A stretch of 64,000 bases of DNA from Mayfieldus sp963740555 (GTDB taxonomy: Bacteria > Actinomycetota > Thermoleophilia > Solirubrobacterales > 70-9). The position numbers and the translations under genes are program-made. Position 1 is the first letter of the stretch; each line of letters starts with the position of its first letter. Below the pieces are notes generated by a model, which was given only the letters and a program-made list of their open reading frames with translations, was not told the DNA's origin and made no database searches. Shown piece by piece: positions 20,128 through 28,096 of this stretch. The stretch lies in the NCBI GenBank assembly GCA_963740555.1, contig CAVUES010000015.1:124001-188000 (forward strand), read 5' to 3'.

Positions 20128-21011
20128 GCGGCCACGCCGTTCTCGGTCGCGGCCAGGGCCCGGGTGCGTTCGGCGAGGGCGCGGTAGAGCTCCAGGAGCT
20201 CCGGCATCTCCTCCTCGATCGCCTCCAGGTGGCGCTCAACGGTCGCCTCGTCTCCGCGCGCTATCGGGCCGGTCAGTGCCTCCGGGCCTCGAGCCGCCCA
20301 ATTGGCGGCGCTGCGCAGCACCAACGGCGCCAGCAGCTCACGAGCGTCCTCGGCACCGGTGCGCTCGAGAAGCTGCGCCGCCGACTCCTCGAGGGCGACC
20401 AGGAAGTTGGACGCGATCGCCGCCGCCGCGTGGTAGGCGGCCCTCTGTTCTTCGGGGATTGCGAAGGGCCGCATGCCCAATCGCTGGGCCAGGGACTCGG
20501 CGAGTTCGGAGGCTTCCCGGGTCGAGCCGTCCACGGCGCAGGACGAGCCGATCAGCTCCGGGTTGTCGTCGGTGATCGTCTGCAGGGGATGGAGGCCGAA
20601 CGTCTCCTTGCCGCGGGCGGCGGCCGCGTCCAGTGCCCGAAGCCCGATCGCGCCGCTGGTGTGGCCGACGAAGCGCAGCGAGGGGGCGGATGCGGTCGAC
20701 TTGCAGGCCTCCTCGATTGCCGTGTCCGGGACGCAGAGCAGGGCAACCTCGGCGTTCTGACAGGCCTCCCCGGCGTCGGCGCGACCGGCGAGGGTCGAAT
20801 CGATGCCCTCCGCCCGGGCGGCGCTGTGGATTGCACGGCCGACCCGGCCCGCTCCAATGATCGCGAGCGCCGGGATGTCGCGCTTGTCTCCGGTTTGTTC
20901 CCGTTCCAGTTCCCGCATGCGAGATACCAGACGGAGCTGGGTCAGCTCTCTTGGACGATTGGCCGGTCTCACCGGCCGGTCCATGCCCGAAAGGGTCACG
21001 GCCACGATCAA
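20124..21011 (-). CDS. Rossmann-like/DUF2520 protein, probable ketopantoate reductase
   Basis: Protein of up to 295 residues. The NAD(P)-binding fold begins about residue 47 (ALAIIGAGRVGRAI); the C-terminal all-helical half (EEQRAAYHAAAAIASNFLVAL) is the DUF2520 domain. The first ~45 residues are basic and may not be translated; internal Met10 or Met32 are alternative starts. Position at the head of panC-panD-panB, with a 4-base overlap, and the absence of a classic panE suggest it supplies the ketopantoate reductase step. I recall that an alternative reductase called PanG is of this general kind, so assignment is by fold and context. Confidence 0.78.
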   Translation of the reverse strand: MIVAVTLSGMDRPVRPANRPRELTQLRLVSRMRELEREQTGDKRDIPALAIIGAGRVGRAIHSAARAEGIDSTLAGRADAGEACQNAEVALLCVPDTAIEEACKSTASAPSLRFVGHTSGAIGLRALDAAAARGKETFGLHPLQTITDDNPELIGSSCAVDGSTREASELAESLAQRLGMRPFAIPEEQRAAYHAAAAIASNFLVALEESAAQLLERTGAEDARELLAPLVLRSAANWAARGPEALTGPIARGDEATVERHLEAIEEEMPELLELYRALAERTRALAATENGVAA

Positions 21012-21069
21012 TTATAGGAGTCGCGGGAACCGGCAAAGACGGTTGGTCGCCGGCGAGTAGGTTGAAGTC

Positions 21070-21636
21070 GTGGCCGAAATCGATTACCCAGATCCGCCGC
21101 TGACGGACGATCTGATCGCGCTGCGCGCGCCCCGCGAGCAGGACGTCGAGGCTGTGACCGCCGCCTGCCAGGACCCGCTGGTGGCCCGCTTCACCCTGGT
21201 GCCATCGCCTTACCGGGAGGACGACGCGCGCGAGTGGTTTCGGGACGCCGAGCGCCAGCGGCGCGAGGGGACCGGGCTGCATCTCGTCACCGTGGACGCC
21301 GTCGACGACGGCGCGCTGGCCTCGGTGGGGATCAACGCGATCACCTGGGCGCACCGGGTGGGACAGATCGGCTACTGGGTCGCGCCCGAGGCACGGCGCC
21401 GCGGGGTGGCGACGCGATCGGTGCGGCTGCTGTCGCGCTGGGCTCTGGGGTCGCTGGGGCTGGCCCGGGTCGAGATCCGCGTCGACGTCGAGAACGACGC
21501 CTCGCAACGGGTCGCCGAGGCGGCCGGCTTCGTCCGCGAGGGCGTGCTGCGCTCCCGGGCCGAGTCGAAGGGACGGCGCTGGGACGAGGTGATGTTCTCG
21601 CTGCTCCCCGCCGACCTCGAGGGCGAAGGGAAATAG
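21070..21636 (+). CDS. GNAT acetyltransferase (RimJ/RimL-like)
   Basis: Protein of 188 residues from GTG 21070. Acetyl-CoA site motif VAPEARRRGVATRSV and the late segment VENDASQRVAEAAGFVREG are typical of RimJ/RimL-type N-acetyltransferases acting on protein N-termini or small molecules. No signal or extra domain. Divergent from the pantothenate operon. Acceptor unknown. Confidence 0.85.
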   Translation: MAEIDYPDPPLTDDLIALRAPREQDVEAVTAACQDPLVARFTLVPSPYREDDAREWFRDAERQRREGTGLHLVTVDAVDDGALASVGINAITWAHRVGQIGYWVAPEARRRGVATRSVRLLSRWALGSLGLARVEIRVDVENDASQRVAEAAGFVREGVLRSRAESKGRRWDEVMFSLLPADLEGEGK

Positions 21637-21695
21637 CGCCAAATTGCGGGCTTTGGCGCGGGCGGCCCGGTCGGGTCTCGGGGCTAGGATCGAGG

Positions 21696-21956
21696 ATGCG
21701 AGCGATGCCGATCTACGAGTTCGATTGCGGACGGTGCGGCGACCGCTTCGAGGAGTTGGTCAAGAGCGGCGCCTCGGCCCCTGCATGTCCGAGCTGCGGC
21801 TCGACCCGGACTCAGCGGCGCATTTCTTCGGTGGCGCCGCCCGGCCGGGTGCCGCGAGGGGCGAAGGTGCGCGATTCCGAATCGCGGCGCCGCGAGCGCG
21901 AGGCGGCCCGCGGCGAGCGGATCGCCGACGCGAAGAAGTCGAGGGGGTCAGGGTGA
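21696..21956 (+). CDS. FmdB-family zinc-ribbon protein
   Basis: Small protein of 86 residues (77 if ATG 21705 is used). It opens with MPIYEFDCGRCGDRFE and a second pair CPSCG, a four-Cys zinc ribbon of the FmdB putative regulatory family, then a basic Arg-rich tail likely to contact nucleic acid. Its stop overlaps the start of the uracil-DNA glycosylase by four bases (GTGA), suggesting cotranslation. Confidence 0.85.
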   Translation: MRAMPIYEFDCGRCGDRFEELVKSGASAPACPSCGSTRTQRRISSVAPPGRVPRGAKVRDSESRRREREAARGERIADAKKSRGSG

Positions 21957-22624
21957 GCCCGGCTTCGGAGCAGCGCCGCGAGCAGCTTGTCGAGGTCTTC
22001 AACGAGGCCGCGGTTTGCGAGAAGTGCCCCCTTTCTGCGACCCGGACCAAGGTCGTCTTCGGCTCCGGCAACGCCGACGCCGACCTGATGTTCGTCGGCG
22101 AAGCGCCGGGCGCCGAAGAGGACCGTCAGGGCCTTCCGTTCGTGGGCCGCGCCGGCGCTTTGCTCACCGAGTTGCTGGAGGGGATCGATCTGCGTCGCGA
22201 GGACGTCTTTATCTGCAACACCCTCAAATGCAGGCCCCCCGGCAACCGCGACCCGCAGCCGATCGAGATCGAGTCCTGCGAGCCCTACCTGGCCCGGCAG
22301 GTGCAGCTGATCGAGCCGCGGGTCGTCTGCACGCTCGGCAACTTCGCCACCAAGCTGCTGACCGGCAGCCGCACCGGGATCAGCAAGGTGCGGGGTGCGC
22401 CGCAGGTCCACCGCCTCGGCGGTCGCACGGTCTTCGTGATGCCGCTCTTCCATCCCGCGGCCGCCCTGCGGACGCCTTCGGTGGCGGACACCCTGCGCTC
22501 CGACTTCGCCAGGCTGCCGGAGCTGATCGCCCAGGCGCTGCCCGAGGACGAGCCGCTTGCCGAGGCGGAGCCGGTCGGTACGGAGGCGGTACCGGAGGCC
22601 GACCAGCTCGGTCTCTTCGGTTGA
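21953..22624 (+). CDS. Type-4 uracil-DNA glycosylase (4Fe-4S)
   Basis: Removes uracil from DNA. 223 residues from GTG 21953. The N-terminal CEKC pair and later Cys (CRPPGNRDP and VVCTLGNFA) match the four Fe-S ligands of family-4 UDG; the active-site block GEAPGAEEDRQGLPFVG and motif HPAA are present. The C-terminus is a short acidic tail ending QLGLFG. TGA overlaps the TTG start of tsaE. Confidence 0.92.
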   Translation: MSPASEQRREQLVEVFNEAAVCEKCPLSATRTKVVFGSGNADADLMFVGEAPGAEEDRQGLPFVGRAGALLTELLEGIDLRREDVFICNTLKCRPPGNRDPQPIEIESCEPYLARQVQLIEPRVVCTLGNFATKLLTGSRTGISKVRGAPQVHRLGGRTVFVMPLFHPAAALRTPSVADTLRSDFARLPELIAQALPEDEPLAEAEPVGTEAVPEADQLGLFG

Positions 22625-23043
22625 GCGGCTCGTCGGAGAGCCTGCATAGCGGCTCGCCCGACGACACCGAGGCGATCGGGGCGCGGCTTGCTGTCGCCCT
22701 GGGCCCCGGCGACGTGGTGCTCGTCTCGGGCGAGCTGGGCTCGGGGAAGACGACCCTGATCCGCGGTGCGTGCCGGGCGCTCGGCGTCGAGGACCCGGTG
22801 ACCTCGCCGACTTTCACGATCGGCCATCGCTACCGGGGAAACCTGCCGATCTCCCACCTCGACCTGTTTCGCCTCCAGACGCTGGAGGGCGAGGACCCCG
22901 GGCTGCTCGACGACTATCTGACCGCCGACGCCGTGGCCTTCGTCGAATGGCCCGCCGCGGCCGAGCCGCGGATCGACCGCATCGCCCAGCGGGTGCGGAT
23001 CGAGCACGCGGGCGGCGACAGCAGAACGATCACGATCGGCTGA
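22621..23043 (+). CDS. tsaE: tRNA t6A synthesis ATPase TsaE
   Basis: ATPase that resets the TsaB-TsaD complex during N6-threonylcarbamoyladenosine formation on ANN-decoding tRNAs. 140 residues from TTG 22621, overlapping the UDG stop. Walker A GELGSGKTTL and motifs SPTFTIGHRYRG and HLDLFRL are as expected; the late segment AFVEWPAAAE fits the family. First of four linked t6A/GNAT genes. Confidence 0.93.
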   Translation: MSGSSESLHSGSPDDTEAIGARLAVALGPGDVVLVSGELGSGKTTLIRGACRALGVEDPVTSPTFTIGHRYRGNLPISHLDLFRLQTLEGEDPGLLDDYLTADAVAFVEWPAAAEPRIDRIAQRVRIEHAGGDSRTITIG

Positions 23044-23065
23044 CGATCGCCACCCTATAAAGCAG

Positions 23066-23797
23066 ATGACCGCAGCGATCGAACGCATCGGGCAGATGTC
23101 CTTAGTGATCGGCTTCGACACCGCGACCGACGACACCGCTGTGGCGGCGGTCCGCGACGGCGAGCTCGTCTTCGCCCAATCTGTGAAGCCAGCCGCAGAC
23201 GGACGGCCGGCGCATGCGACGAGGCTGCTCGCCGAGCTGGAGCACGCCGCCAGCGCCGCCGGCGGTTGGGATGCGGTCGGTCGTCTCGCGGTCGGCGTCG
23301 GGCCCGGGTCGTTCACCGGGCTGCGGATCGGGATCGCCACCGCCCGGGCACTGGCGCGCGAGCTTGGGGTCGAGCTGGCCCCGGTCGGGACCCTGATGGC
23401 GCTTGCACGCGGCGCCGCGCCCGCCGCCGATGGCCGCCAGGTGGTGGCGACACTCGATGCTCGTCGGGGGGAGGTCTTCGCCGCCCTCTACGACGCCTCC
23501 GGCGCGCCGGTCTGGGAGCCATTCGTCGCCGCCCCGGGAGCGCTCGCGGAACGGATCTCCCAGCTCGACGAATCTCCTCTGGCGGCAGGATCGGGGGCGC
23601 TACGATTTCGTGATGAGCTTCAAGAAAGCGGGGCCGAGGTTCCAGGCGACTCGGATCCCTCGCACCGGATCGCGGCACGGGAGATCTGCGCGATCGGCGC
23701 CCTTTCCAGCGCGTCGGCTCCCGAAGGCGTCGCTCCGATCTATCTGAGGCCACCGGACGCAGAGCGCTGGCGTGAGCGAGACAGCACAGACAACTGA
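23066..23797 (+). CDS. tsaB: t6A synthesis protein TsaB
   Basis: Partner and activator of TsaD in t6A formation; ASKHA fold without full catalytic set. Up to 243 residues; an internal ATG at 23096 gives the family-like start MSLVIGFDTATDDTAVA. Motifs VGVGPGSFTGLRIG and TLDARRGEVFAALY are characteristic. It overlaps rimI by 26 bases, implying coupled translation. Confidence 0.93.
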   Translation: MTAAIERIGQMSLVIGFDTATDDTAVAAVRDGELVFAQSVKPAADGRPAHATRLLAELEHAASAAGGWDAVGRLAVGVGPGSFTGLRIGIATARALARELGVELAPVGTLMALARGAAPAADGRQVVATLDARRGEVFAALYDASGAPVWEPFVAAPGALAERISQLDESPLAAGSGALRFRDELQESGAEVPGDSDPSHRIAAREICAIGALSSASAPEGVAPIYLRPPDAERWRERDSTDN

Positions 23798-24287
23798 AAG
23801 AGACCCCGAGCTCGGGGTGGCCGGCGGGCTGCGCATCCGCCGCCTCTCCTACAGCGACCTCCCCTCGGTGATCTCAGTCGAGCGGCGCTCGTTCCCGACC
23901 CCCTGGTCACTGGCGATGTTCGTGCTCGAGCTTTCGAAGCCCTCCGGCATATGCCTTGCCGCGATCGATGATGACGGCCGCCTGGCCGGCTATCTGGTCT
24001 GCTCGCGCTACGACACGATCTGGCACCTGATGAACGTCGCGGTGGACCCTGAGCGGCGCCGTCAGGGGATCGCGACGCTGCTCATCAACCGTCTCTTCGA
24101 AGAGGGGGGAGCGCAGAGCCCGTACACGCTCGAGGTTCGGGTGTCCAACCGCGAGGCGATCGTGATGTACGAGCAGTTCGGATTTCGCTCCGCGGGGACG
24201 CGCCGCGGCTACTACCACGACAACGGTGAGGACGCCGTGATCATGTGGTACGAGCGCGAGTCCGAGCCTGCCAGCGCTTTTGCCTAA
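23772..24287 (+). CDS. rimI: Ribosomal-protein-alanine N-acetyltransferase-like (RimI)
   Basis: GNAT protein of 171 residues starting GTG 23772 inside tsaB. Segment IRRLSYSDLPSVISVERRSF and FPTPWS match RimI; the CoA loop VDPERRRQGIATLLI and late YEQFGFRSAGTRRGYY are intact. RimI acetylates the N-terminus of ribosomal protein S18, and perhaps other proteins. The gene commonly lies between tsaB and tsaD, as here. Confidence 0.9.
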   Translation: MSETAQTTERDPELGVAGGLRIRRLSYSDLPSVISVERRSFPTPWSLAMFVLELSKPSGICLAAIDDDGRLAGYLVCSRYDTIWHLMNVAVDPERRRQGIATLLINRLFEEGGAQSPYTLEVRVSNREAIVMYEQFGFRSAGTRRGYYHDNGEDAVIMWYERESEPASAFA

Positions 24288-25329
24288 TCCCCTGATCCTC
24301 GCCCTCGAGACCTCCTGCGACGACACCTGCGCGGCGGTCACCGACGGGGCCCAGGTTCTGTCGAACGTGATCTCCTCGCAGGCGGCCGCACACGAGCGGT
24401 ATGGCGGGGTCGTGCCCGAGGTCGCCTCCCGCCACCACCTCGAGCTGATCGGCCCCGTCGTCGATGCCGCTCTCGAGCAGGCGGGGGCGGAGTTGGGCGA
24501 CGCCGATGCTGTCGCGGTCACCGCCGGCCCCGGCTTGATCGGGGCGCTTCTGGTTGGCGTCAGCAGCGCCAAGGCGATCGCCGCCCCGCGCCGCTTGCCG
24601 CTGGTCGCGGTCGACCACCTGCACGGCCACGTCGCGGCCAATTTCCTCGAGCCCGACCCGCTCGAGCCGCCGTTCATATGCCTCCTCGCGAGCGGCGGTC
24701 ATACGCTGCTGGCCGCGGTGCGCGAGCCCTCCTCGTACGAGGTGCTCGGCGAGACGCTCGACGACGCTGCGGGAGAGGCGTTGGACAAGGCCGCGAGGCT
24801 GCTCGGGCTCGGGTTCCCCGGCGGGCCCGCGATCGAGCGTTTGGCCCGCGACGGAGACCCGGAGGCGTTCGACTTCCCGGTCGCGATGACCCGCGATCCG
24901 GGGCTCGATTTCAGCTTCAGCGGACTCAAGACCGCGCTCGTCTACCGCTGCCGGGAGCTTGGCGAGGCGGAAACCCGGCGTCGACGAGCCGACCTTGCGG
25001 CGGGGTTTCAGGCCGCGGTCGTCGGGCAGCTGGTCGCGAAGCTGGAGCGGGCCATCCGGCCGGGCGAGTGGCGGGCGGTCACGCTCGGTGGCGGGGTGGC
25101 GGCCAACGGCCCGCTTCGCGATGCCGTGTCTGACCTCTGCCAGGAGCGCAACCTGCGGATGAAGCTCGTCGCGCCCGAGCTCTGCACCGACAACGCTGCG
25201 ATGATCGGGTCCGCCGCCCGCTTCACCGAGCCGATCCCGTACCCCGACTACCTCTCTCTGGACGCTGCAGCGACCGCCGCTGTGATCCGAGCAACGAACA
25301 ACGAACAACGAACAACGAGAACCCGATGA
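24280..25329 (+). CDS. tsaD: tRNA N6-adenosine threonylcarbamoyltransferase
   Basis: Catalytic subunit of t6A synthesis. 349 residues from TTG 24280, which overlaps rimI by eight bases. The metal-binding His pair is in VDHLHGHV; ALETSCDDT, TAGPGLIGALLVG, ASGGHT and the phosphate-loop GGGVAANGPLR follow the family order. The last ~12 codons run through a 7-bp tandem repeat giving TNNEQRTTRTR, an unusual tail beyond the conserved fold. Confidence 0.95.
   Translation: MPNPLILALETSCDDTCAAVTDGAQVLSNVISSQAAAHERYGGVVPEVASRHHLELIGPVVDAALEQAGAELGDADAVAVTAGPGLIGALLVGVSSAKAIAAPRRLPLVAVDHLHGHVAANFLEPDPLEPPFICLLASGGHTLLAAVREPSSYEVLGETLDDAAGEALDKAARLLGLGFPGGPAIERLARDGDPEAFDFPVAMTRDPGLDFSFSGLKTALVYRCRELGEAETRRRRADLAAGFQAAVVGQLVAKLERAIRPGEWRAVTLGGGVAANGPLRDAVSDLCQERNLRMKLVAPELCTDNAAMIGSAARFTEPIPYPDYLSLDAAATAAVIRATNNEQRTTRTR
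25293..25318 (+). repeat. 7-bp tandem repeat (AACGAAC) at the tsaD 3' end
   Basis: Three exact copies of AACGAAC and a partial fourth, directly before the tsaD stop and the glutaredoxin start. Slippage here would alter the TsaD tail and could change the coupling to the next gene. Confidence 0.85.
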
Positions 25330-25574
25330 CCACCGTGACCCTGTACTCCCGCCCCGACTGCCACCTCTGCGACGAGGCTCGATCCGCGATCGTCGGGCTA
25401 CGCGATCAGGGATTGCGATTCGAGCTGCGGGAGGTCGACATCGACAGCGACGAAGAGCTGCTCTCGCGCTACCTCGAACGGATCCCCGTGGTGACCGTCG
25501 AGGGGGCGATCGTCTCGGAGCTGATCCTGGACCTGGACGCCTTGCGGTCGAGGCTCGATACCGTACCCGCATGA
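25326..25574 (+). CDS. Glutaredoxin-like thioredoxin-fold protein
   Basis: Protein of 82 residues with a dithiol active site CHLC at 13-16 preceded by LYSRPD and a cis-Pro loop (RIPVVTVEG). Small DUF836-type glutaredoxin family; likely a cytoplasmic thiol-disulfide exchanger. Starts in an ATGA overlap with tsaD and ends overlapping rex, so it is part of the same run. Confidence 0.88.
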   Translation: MTTVTLYSRPDCHLCDEARSAIVGLRDQGLRFELREVDIDSDEELLSRYLERIPVVTVEGAIVSELILDLDALRSRLDTVPA

Positions 25575-26242
25575 TGGAGCAGGGAACTGTCGAGCCCACC
25601 GCCGCCGGAGCCGGGCTCACCGACGGGGAACGACTGTCGCTCGGAGTCGCGGCACGGCTCTCGCGCTATCTCCAGGTCCTCACCCAGGCGCGCAAGATGG
25701 GACGCGAGACGATCTCCTCGCAGGAGCTCTCCGACTACACCCACATCAACCCAACCCAGATCCGGCGCGATCTCTCGGGGTTCGGCAAGTTCGGCAAGCG
25801 CGGGGTGGGCTACAACGTCGAGTCGCTGGTCGCCGAGATTCGCAAGATCCTCCGCACCTCCGGCCAGCACAACATCGCCCTGTTCGGCGCCGGCAACCTG
25901 GGCCAGGCGATCGCCAGCTCCGACATCTTCGCCGACCACGGCTTCCAAATCGTCGCCATCTTCGACGTCGACCCGAGCGTGATCGGGATGCAGGTCGGCG
26001 ACCTGCAGGTGCGCGACTTCTCCGAGATCGAGCAGACGGTCGGCGACAAGGAGATCGTGGTCGGCGTCCTCGCGGTGCCCGCGTCCGCCGCTCAGGGGGT
26101 GGCGGACAGGCTGGTGGAGGCGGGGGTGAAGATCATCTTCAACTACTCCGAGCAGCTGCTCCAGGTGCCGCCCGAGGTCACCGTCCATACCTCCTCCCCC
26201 GCCGTAGACCTGCTCTACGCGCTGTACTTCTATCTGGCCTAA
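25571..26242 (+). CDS. rex: Redox-sensing transcriptional repressor Rex
   Basis: DNA-binding NADH/NAD+ sensor of 223 residues. N-terminal winged helix with SSQELSDYTHINPTQIRRDL and the FGKRGVGYNV linker, then Rossmann fold with LFGAGNLGQAI, and a C-terminal swapped helix. It should repress respiration and fermentation genes when NADH is low. ATG 25571 overlaps the glutaredoxin stop; ATG 25574 is equally possible. No Rex operator is visible just upstream. Confidence 0.96.
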   Translation: MMEQGTVEPTAAGAGLTDGERLSLGVAARLSRYLQVLTQARKMGRETISSQELSDYTHINPTQIRRDLSGFGKFGKRGVGYNVESLVAEIRKILRTSGQHNIALFGAGNLGQAIASSDIFADHGFQIVAIFDVDPSVIGMQVGDLQVRDFSEIEQTVGDKEIVVGVLAVPASAAQGVADRLVEAGVKIIFNYSEQLLQVPPEVTVHTSSPAVDLLYALYFYLA

Positions 26243-26248
26243 CCCGGC

Positions 26249-27418
26249 ATGGCCGACGACTCCGGCCTCGATCTGAACAAGGTCCGCGAGGTCTTCGAGG
26301 ACTCGACCGACTTCACGATCGGGCTCGAAGAGGAATTCGCGATCGTCGATCCCGCCAGCCTGGAGCTTCAGCACGTCTTCGGCGATCTCTACGACCGCTG
26401 CCAGGAGAATCCCCTGCTCGCCGAGTCGGCGGCGGGCGAGCTGATCGACACGGAGATCGAGATCCGCTCCGGACGCGGCGCAACCTTCGCCGAGGCGATG
26501 GAGCGCCAGGCGAAGTGCCGGGCGGCGTTGTTCGCGCTCACCGACCGGATGGGCCTGGCTCTCGCCGCAACCGGGACGCACCCCTGGGCCGACTATCGCG
26601 ACCAACGCATCATCGACACCGCGCACTACCGTCGCCTCAAGGGGGACCTCCAGTGGGTCGCGCAGCGCAACAACACCTGGAGCCTTCACCTGCACATCGG
26701 AATCCGCGGAGCGGATCGCGCGATCGCCGTATGCGACTGGCTGCGGGAGCGGCTGCCGTTGCTGCTCGCGTTGTCGGCCAACTCTCCGTTCCTCGACCGT
26801 CAGGACACCGGCCTGCATTCGGTGCGTACCGAGATCTTCACCCGTGTCTTCCCTCGCTGCGGGATCCCCTCGCCCTTCGTGACCTGGGCCGAGTACGCCG
26901 ACTACGTCCAGACCCTCGAGCGGATGAACTCGATCGTCGAGTCGACGCAGCTCTGGTGGAGCGTGCGACCGCATCACCGCTTTGGGACGGTCGAGGTTCG
27001 GATCTGCGACGCGCAGACGCGCGGCGACGAGTCAACCGGTCTTTTGGCCCTGATAGCCGCCTGCGCCGCCCAGACCGCGATCGATTACGACCGGCATGGC
27101 TACGACGGGGCGGGAGGTCCGCTGCGCGATCGCGAGATCGAGGAGAACCTCTGGCGCGCGATCCGCTACGGGATGGACGCCAAGATGATCGACTACCGGC
27201 GTGGAACCGAGGTCGAGGCGAGGCGGATGCTGGAAGAAACGGTCGAGTGGACCGCTCCGGCCCGCGAGCGTCTCGGCGTCGAGGTGACGCTTCCGGAGGC
27301 AAACGGCGCGCAGCGCGATCGGCGGAGGCTGCAGGACGGGCAATCCATCGAGCAGATATACAAGGAGGGCGTGGCGGAGACCAAGCGCACCTACGGAGTC
27401 GAGGAGCTGGTCAAGTGA
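26249..27418 (+). CDS. ybdK: Carboxylate-amine ligase, YbdK/glutamate-cysteine ligase 2 family
   Basis: ATP-grasp-related ligase of 389 residues. Family motifs include FTIGLEEEFAIVDP, RSGRG, GTHPWADY, HLHIGI and a WWSVRPHHRFGTVEVRICD stretch. Related enzymes join glutamate to cysteine weakly; in this family the true substrate is often unsettled. It sits downstream of glutaredoxin and rex, consistent with thiol metabolism. Stop overlaps the start of the next gene (GTGA). Confidence 0.9.
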   Translation: MADDSGLDLNKVREVFEDSTDFTIGLEEEFAIVDPASLELQHVFGDLYDRCQENPLLAESAAGELIDTEIEIRSGRGATFAEAMERQAKCRAALFALTDRMGLALAATGTHPWADYRDQRIIDTAHYRRLKGDLQWVAQRNNTWSLHLHIGIRGADRAIAVCDWLRERLPLLLALSANSPFLDRQDTGLHSVRTEIFTRVFPRCGIPSPFVTWAEYADYVQTLERMNSIVESTQLWWSVRPHHRFGTVEVRICDAQTRGDESTGLLALIAACAAQTAIDYDRHGYDGAGGPLRDREIEENLWRAIRYGMDAKMIDYRRGTEVEARRMLEETVEWTAPARERLGVEVTLPEANGAQRDRRRLQDGQSIEQIYKEGVAETKRTYGVEELVK

Positions 27419-27996
27419 CCGAAGAAGAAGGGACCCCGACGGAACCAACTGGGGGTGAGCAAAGTGGGCACCACCGTGACACGCCCGGAAGCGAAGCTGA
27501 GGACGTGTCACGTAGTGGTTCTGAGCAGAGTGAGCCCGACCCCGGCACGCCCGGACGCGAAGCGGAGGACGTGCCGCAATCGGAGGCTGAGGTTCGGGCA
27601 AGGATCGAGGAGCAGATCCGCAACCTGCGGGTCGAGGACCTGATGGTCGAGAGCGTCGTCAGCGTCCTCAACCTGACCGCACGCCGGATCGCCAAGGAGG
27701 ACGAGCGCGACCTCGAACAGGCCCGAATCGGGATCGATGCGGTGAGGGCCTGGGTCGATCTGCTGCCCGACGACGCCGCGACGCAGATCCGAAACGCTCT
27801 CTCCGAGCTTCAGATGCTCTACGCGCAGGCCGCAGAGGGCGGCGAGAAGGGCGGAGGCGGGGGCACCCGAGAGGGTGAAGGACCGAGCGCTCAGCCTGCC
27901 CCGGACCGTGACACCCCCGGACGCGAAGCGGAGGACGTGTCACGTGGTCGTTCCGAGGCGCCGCCCCGCCTCTGGACTCCACCCGGCGCCAAATAG
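27415..27996 (+). CDS. Small helical protein carrying three palindrome-derived peptides
   Basis: Protein of 193 residues from GTG 27415. The core (about residues 60-145, RARIEEQIRNLRVEDLMVES onward) is helical and resembles DUF1844-type proteins; it is likely the functional part. Both flanks are disordered and acidic, and include three repeats of a peptide of the form T-P-G-R-E-A-E-D-V (residues about 21-33, 43-55 and 165-177), each encoded by the same 36-bp palindrome. Without these the protein would be much shorter. Function unknown. Confidence 0.65.
   Translation: MTEEEGTPTEPTGGEQSGHHRDTPGSEAEDVSRSGSEQSEPDPGTPGREAEDVPQSEAEVRARIEEQIRNLRVEDLMVESVVSVLNLTARRIAKEDERDLEQARIGIDAVRAWVDLLPDDAATQIRNALSELQMLYAQAAEGGEKGGGGGTREGEGPSAQPAPDRDTPGREAEDVSRGRSEAPPRLWTPPGAK
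27476..27511 (+). repeat. Coding palindrome, copy C1
   Basis: Arms GTGACACG and CGTGTCAC flank a 20-base core with a nested AGC-GAA-GCT hairpin. Outer bases CCAC and GTGG extend the stem after a two-base bulge. Confidence 0.9.
27542..27577 (+). repeat. Coding palindrome, copy C2
   Basis: Arms CCGGCACG and CGTGCCGC differ from C1 at paired positions, so 7 of 8 pairs are kept. The core hairpin is CGC-GAA-GCG. Confidence 0.9.
27908..27943 (+). repeat. Coding palindrome, copy C3
   Basis: Arms GTGACACC and CGTGTCAC (7 of 8 pairs) with the same 20-base core as C2; outer GACC and GGTC extend the stem. Confidence 0.9.
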
Positions 27997-28096
27997 GCGA
28001 CCCGCAAGATGACGCGTCTGCGGTGCTCGTAGATAGACTCCCGCGCCGCTACGGCTGGGTTCGAAGTCCGGCCGCCCGAACCCTGGAGGAGCAAAC

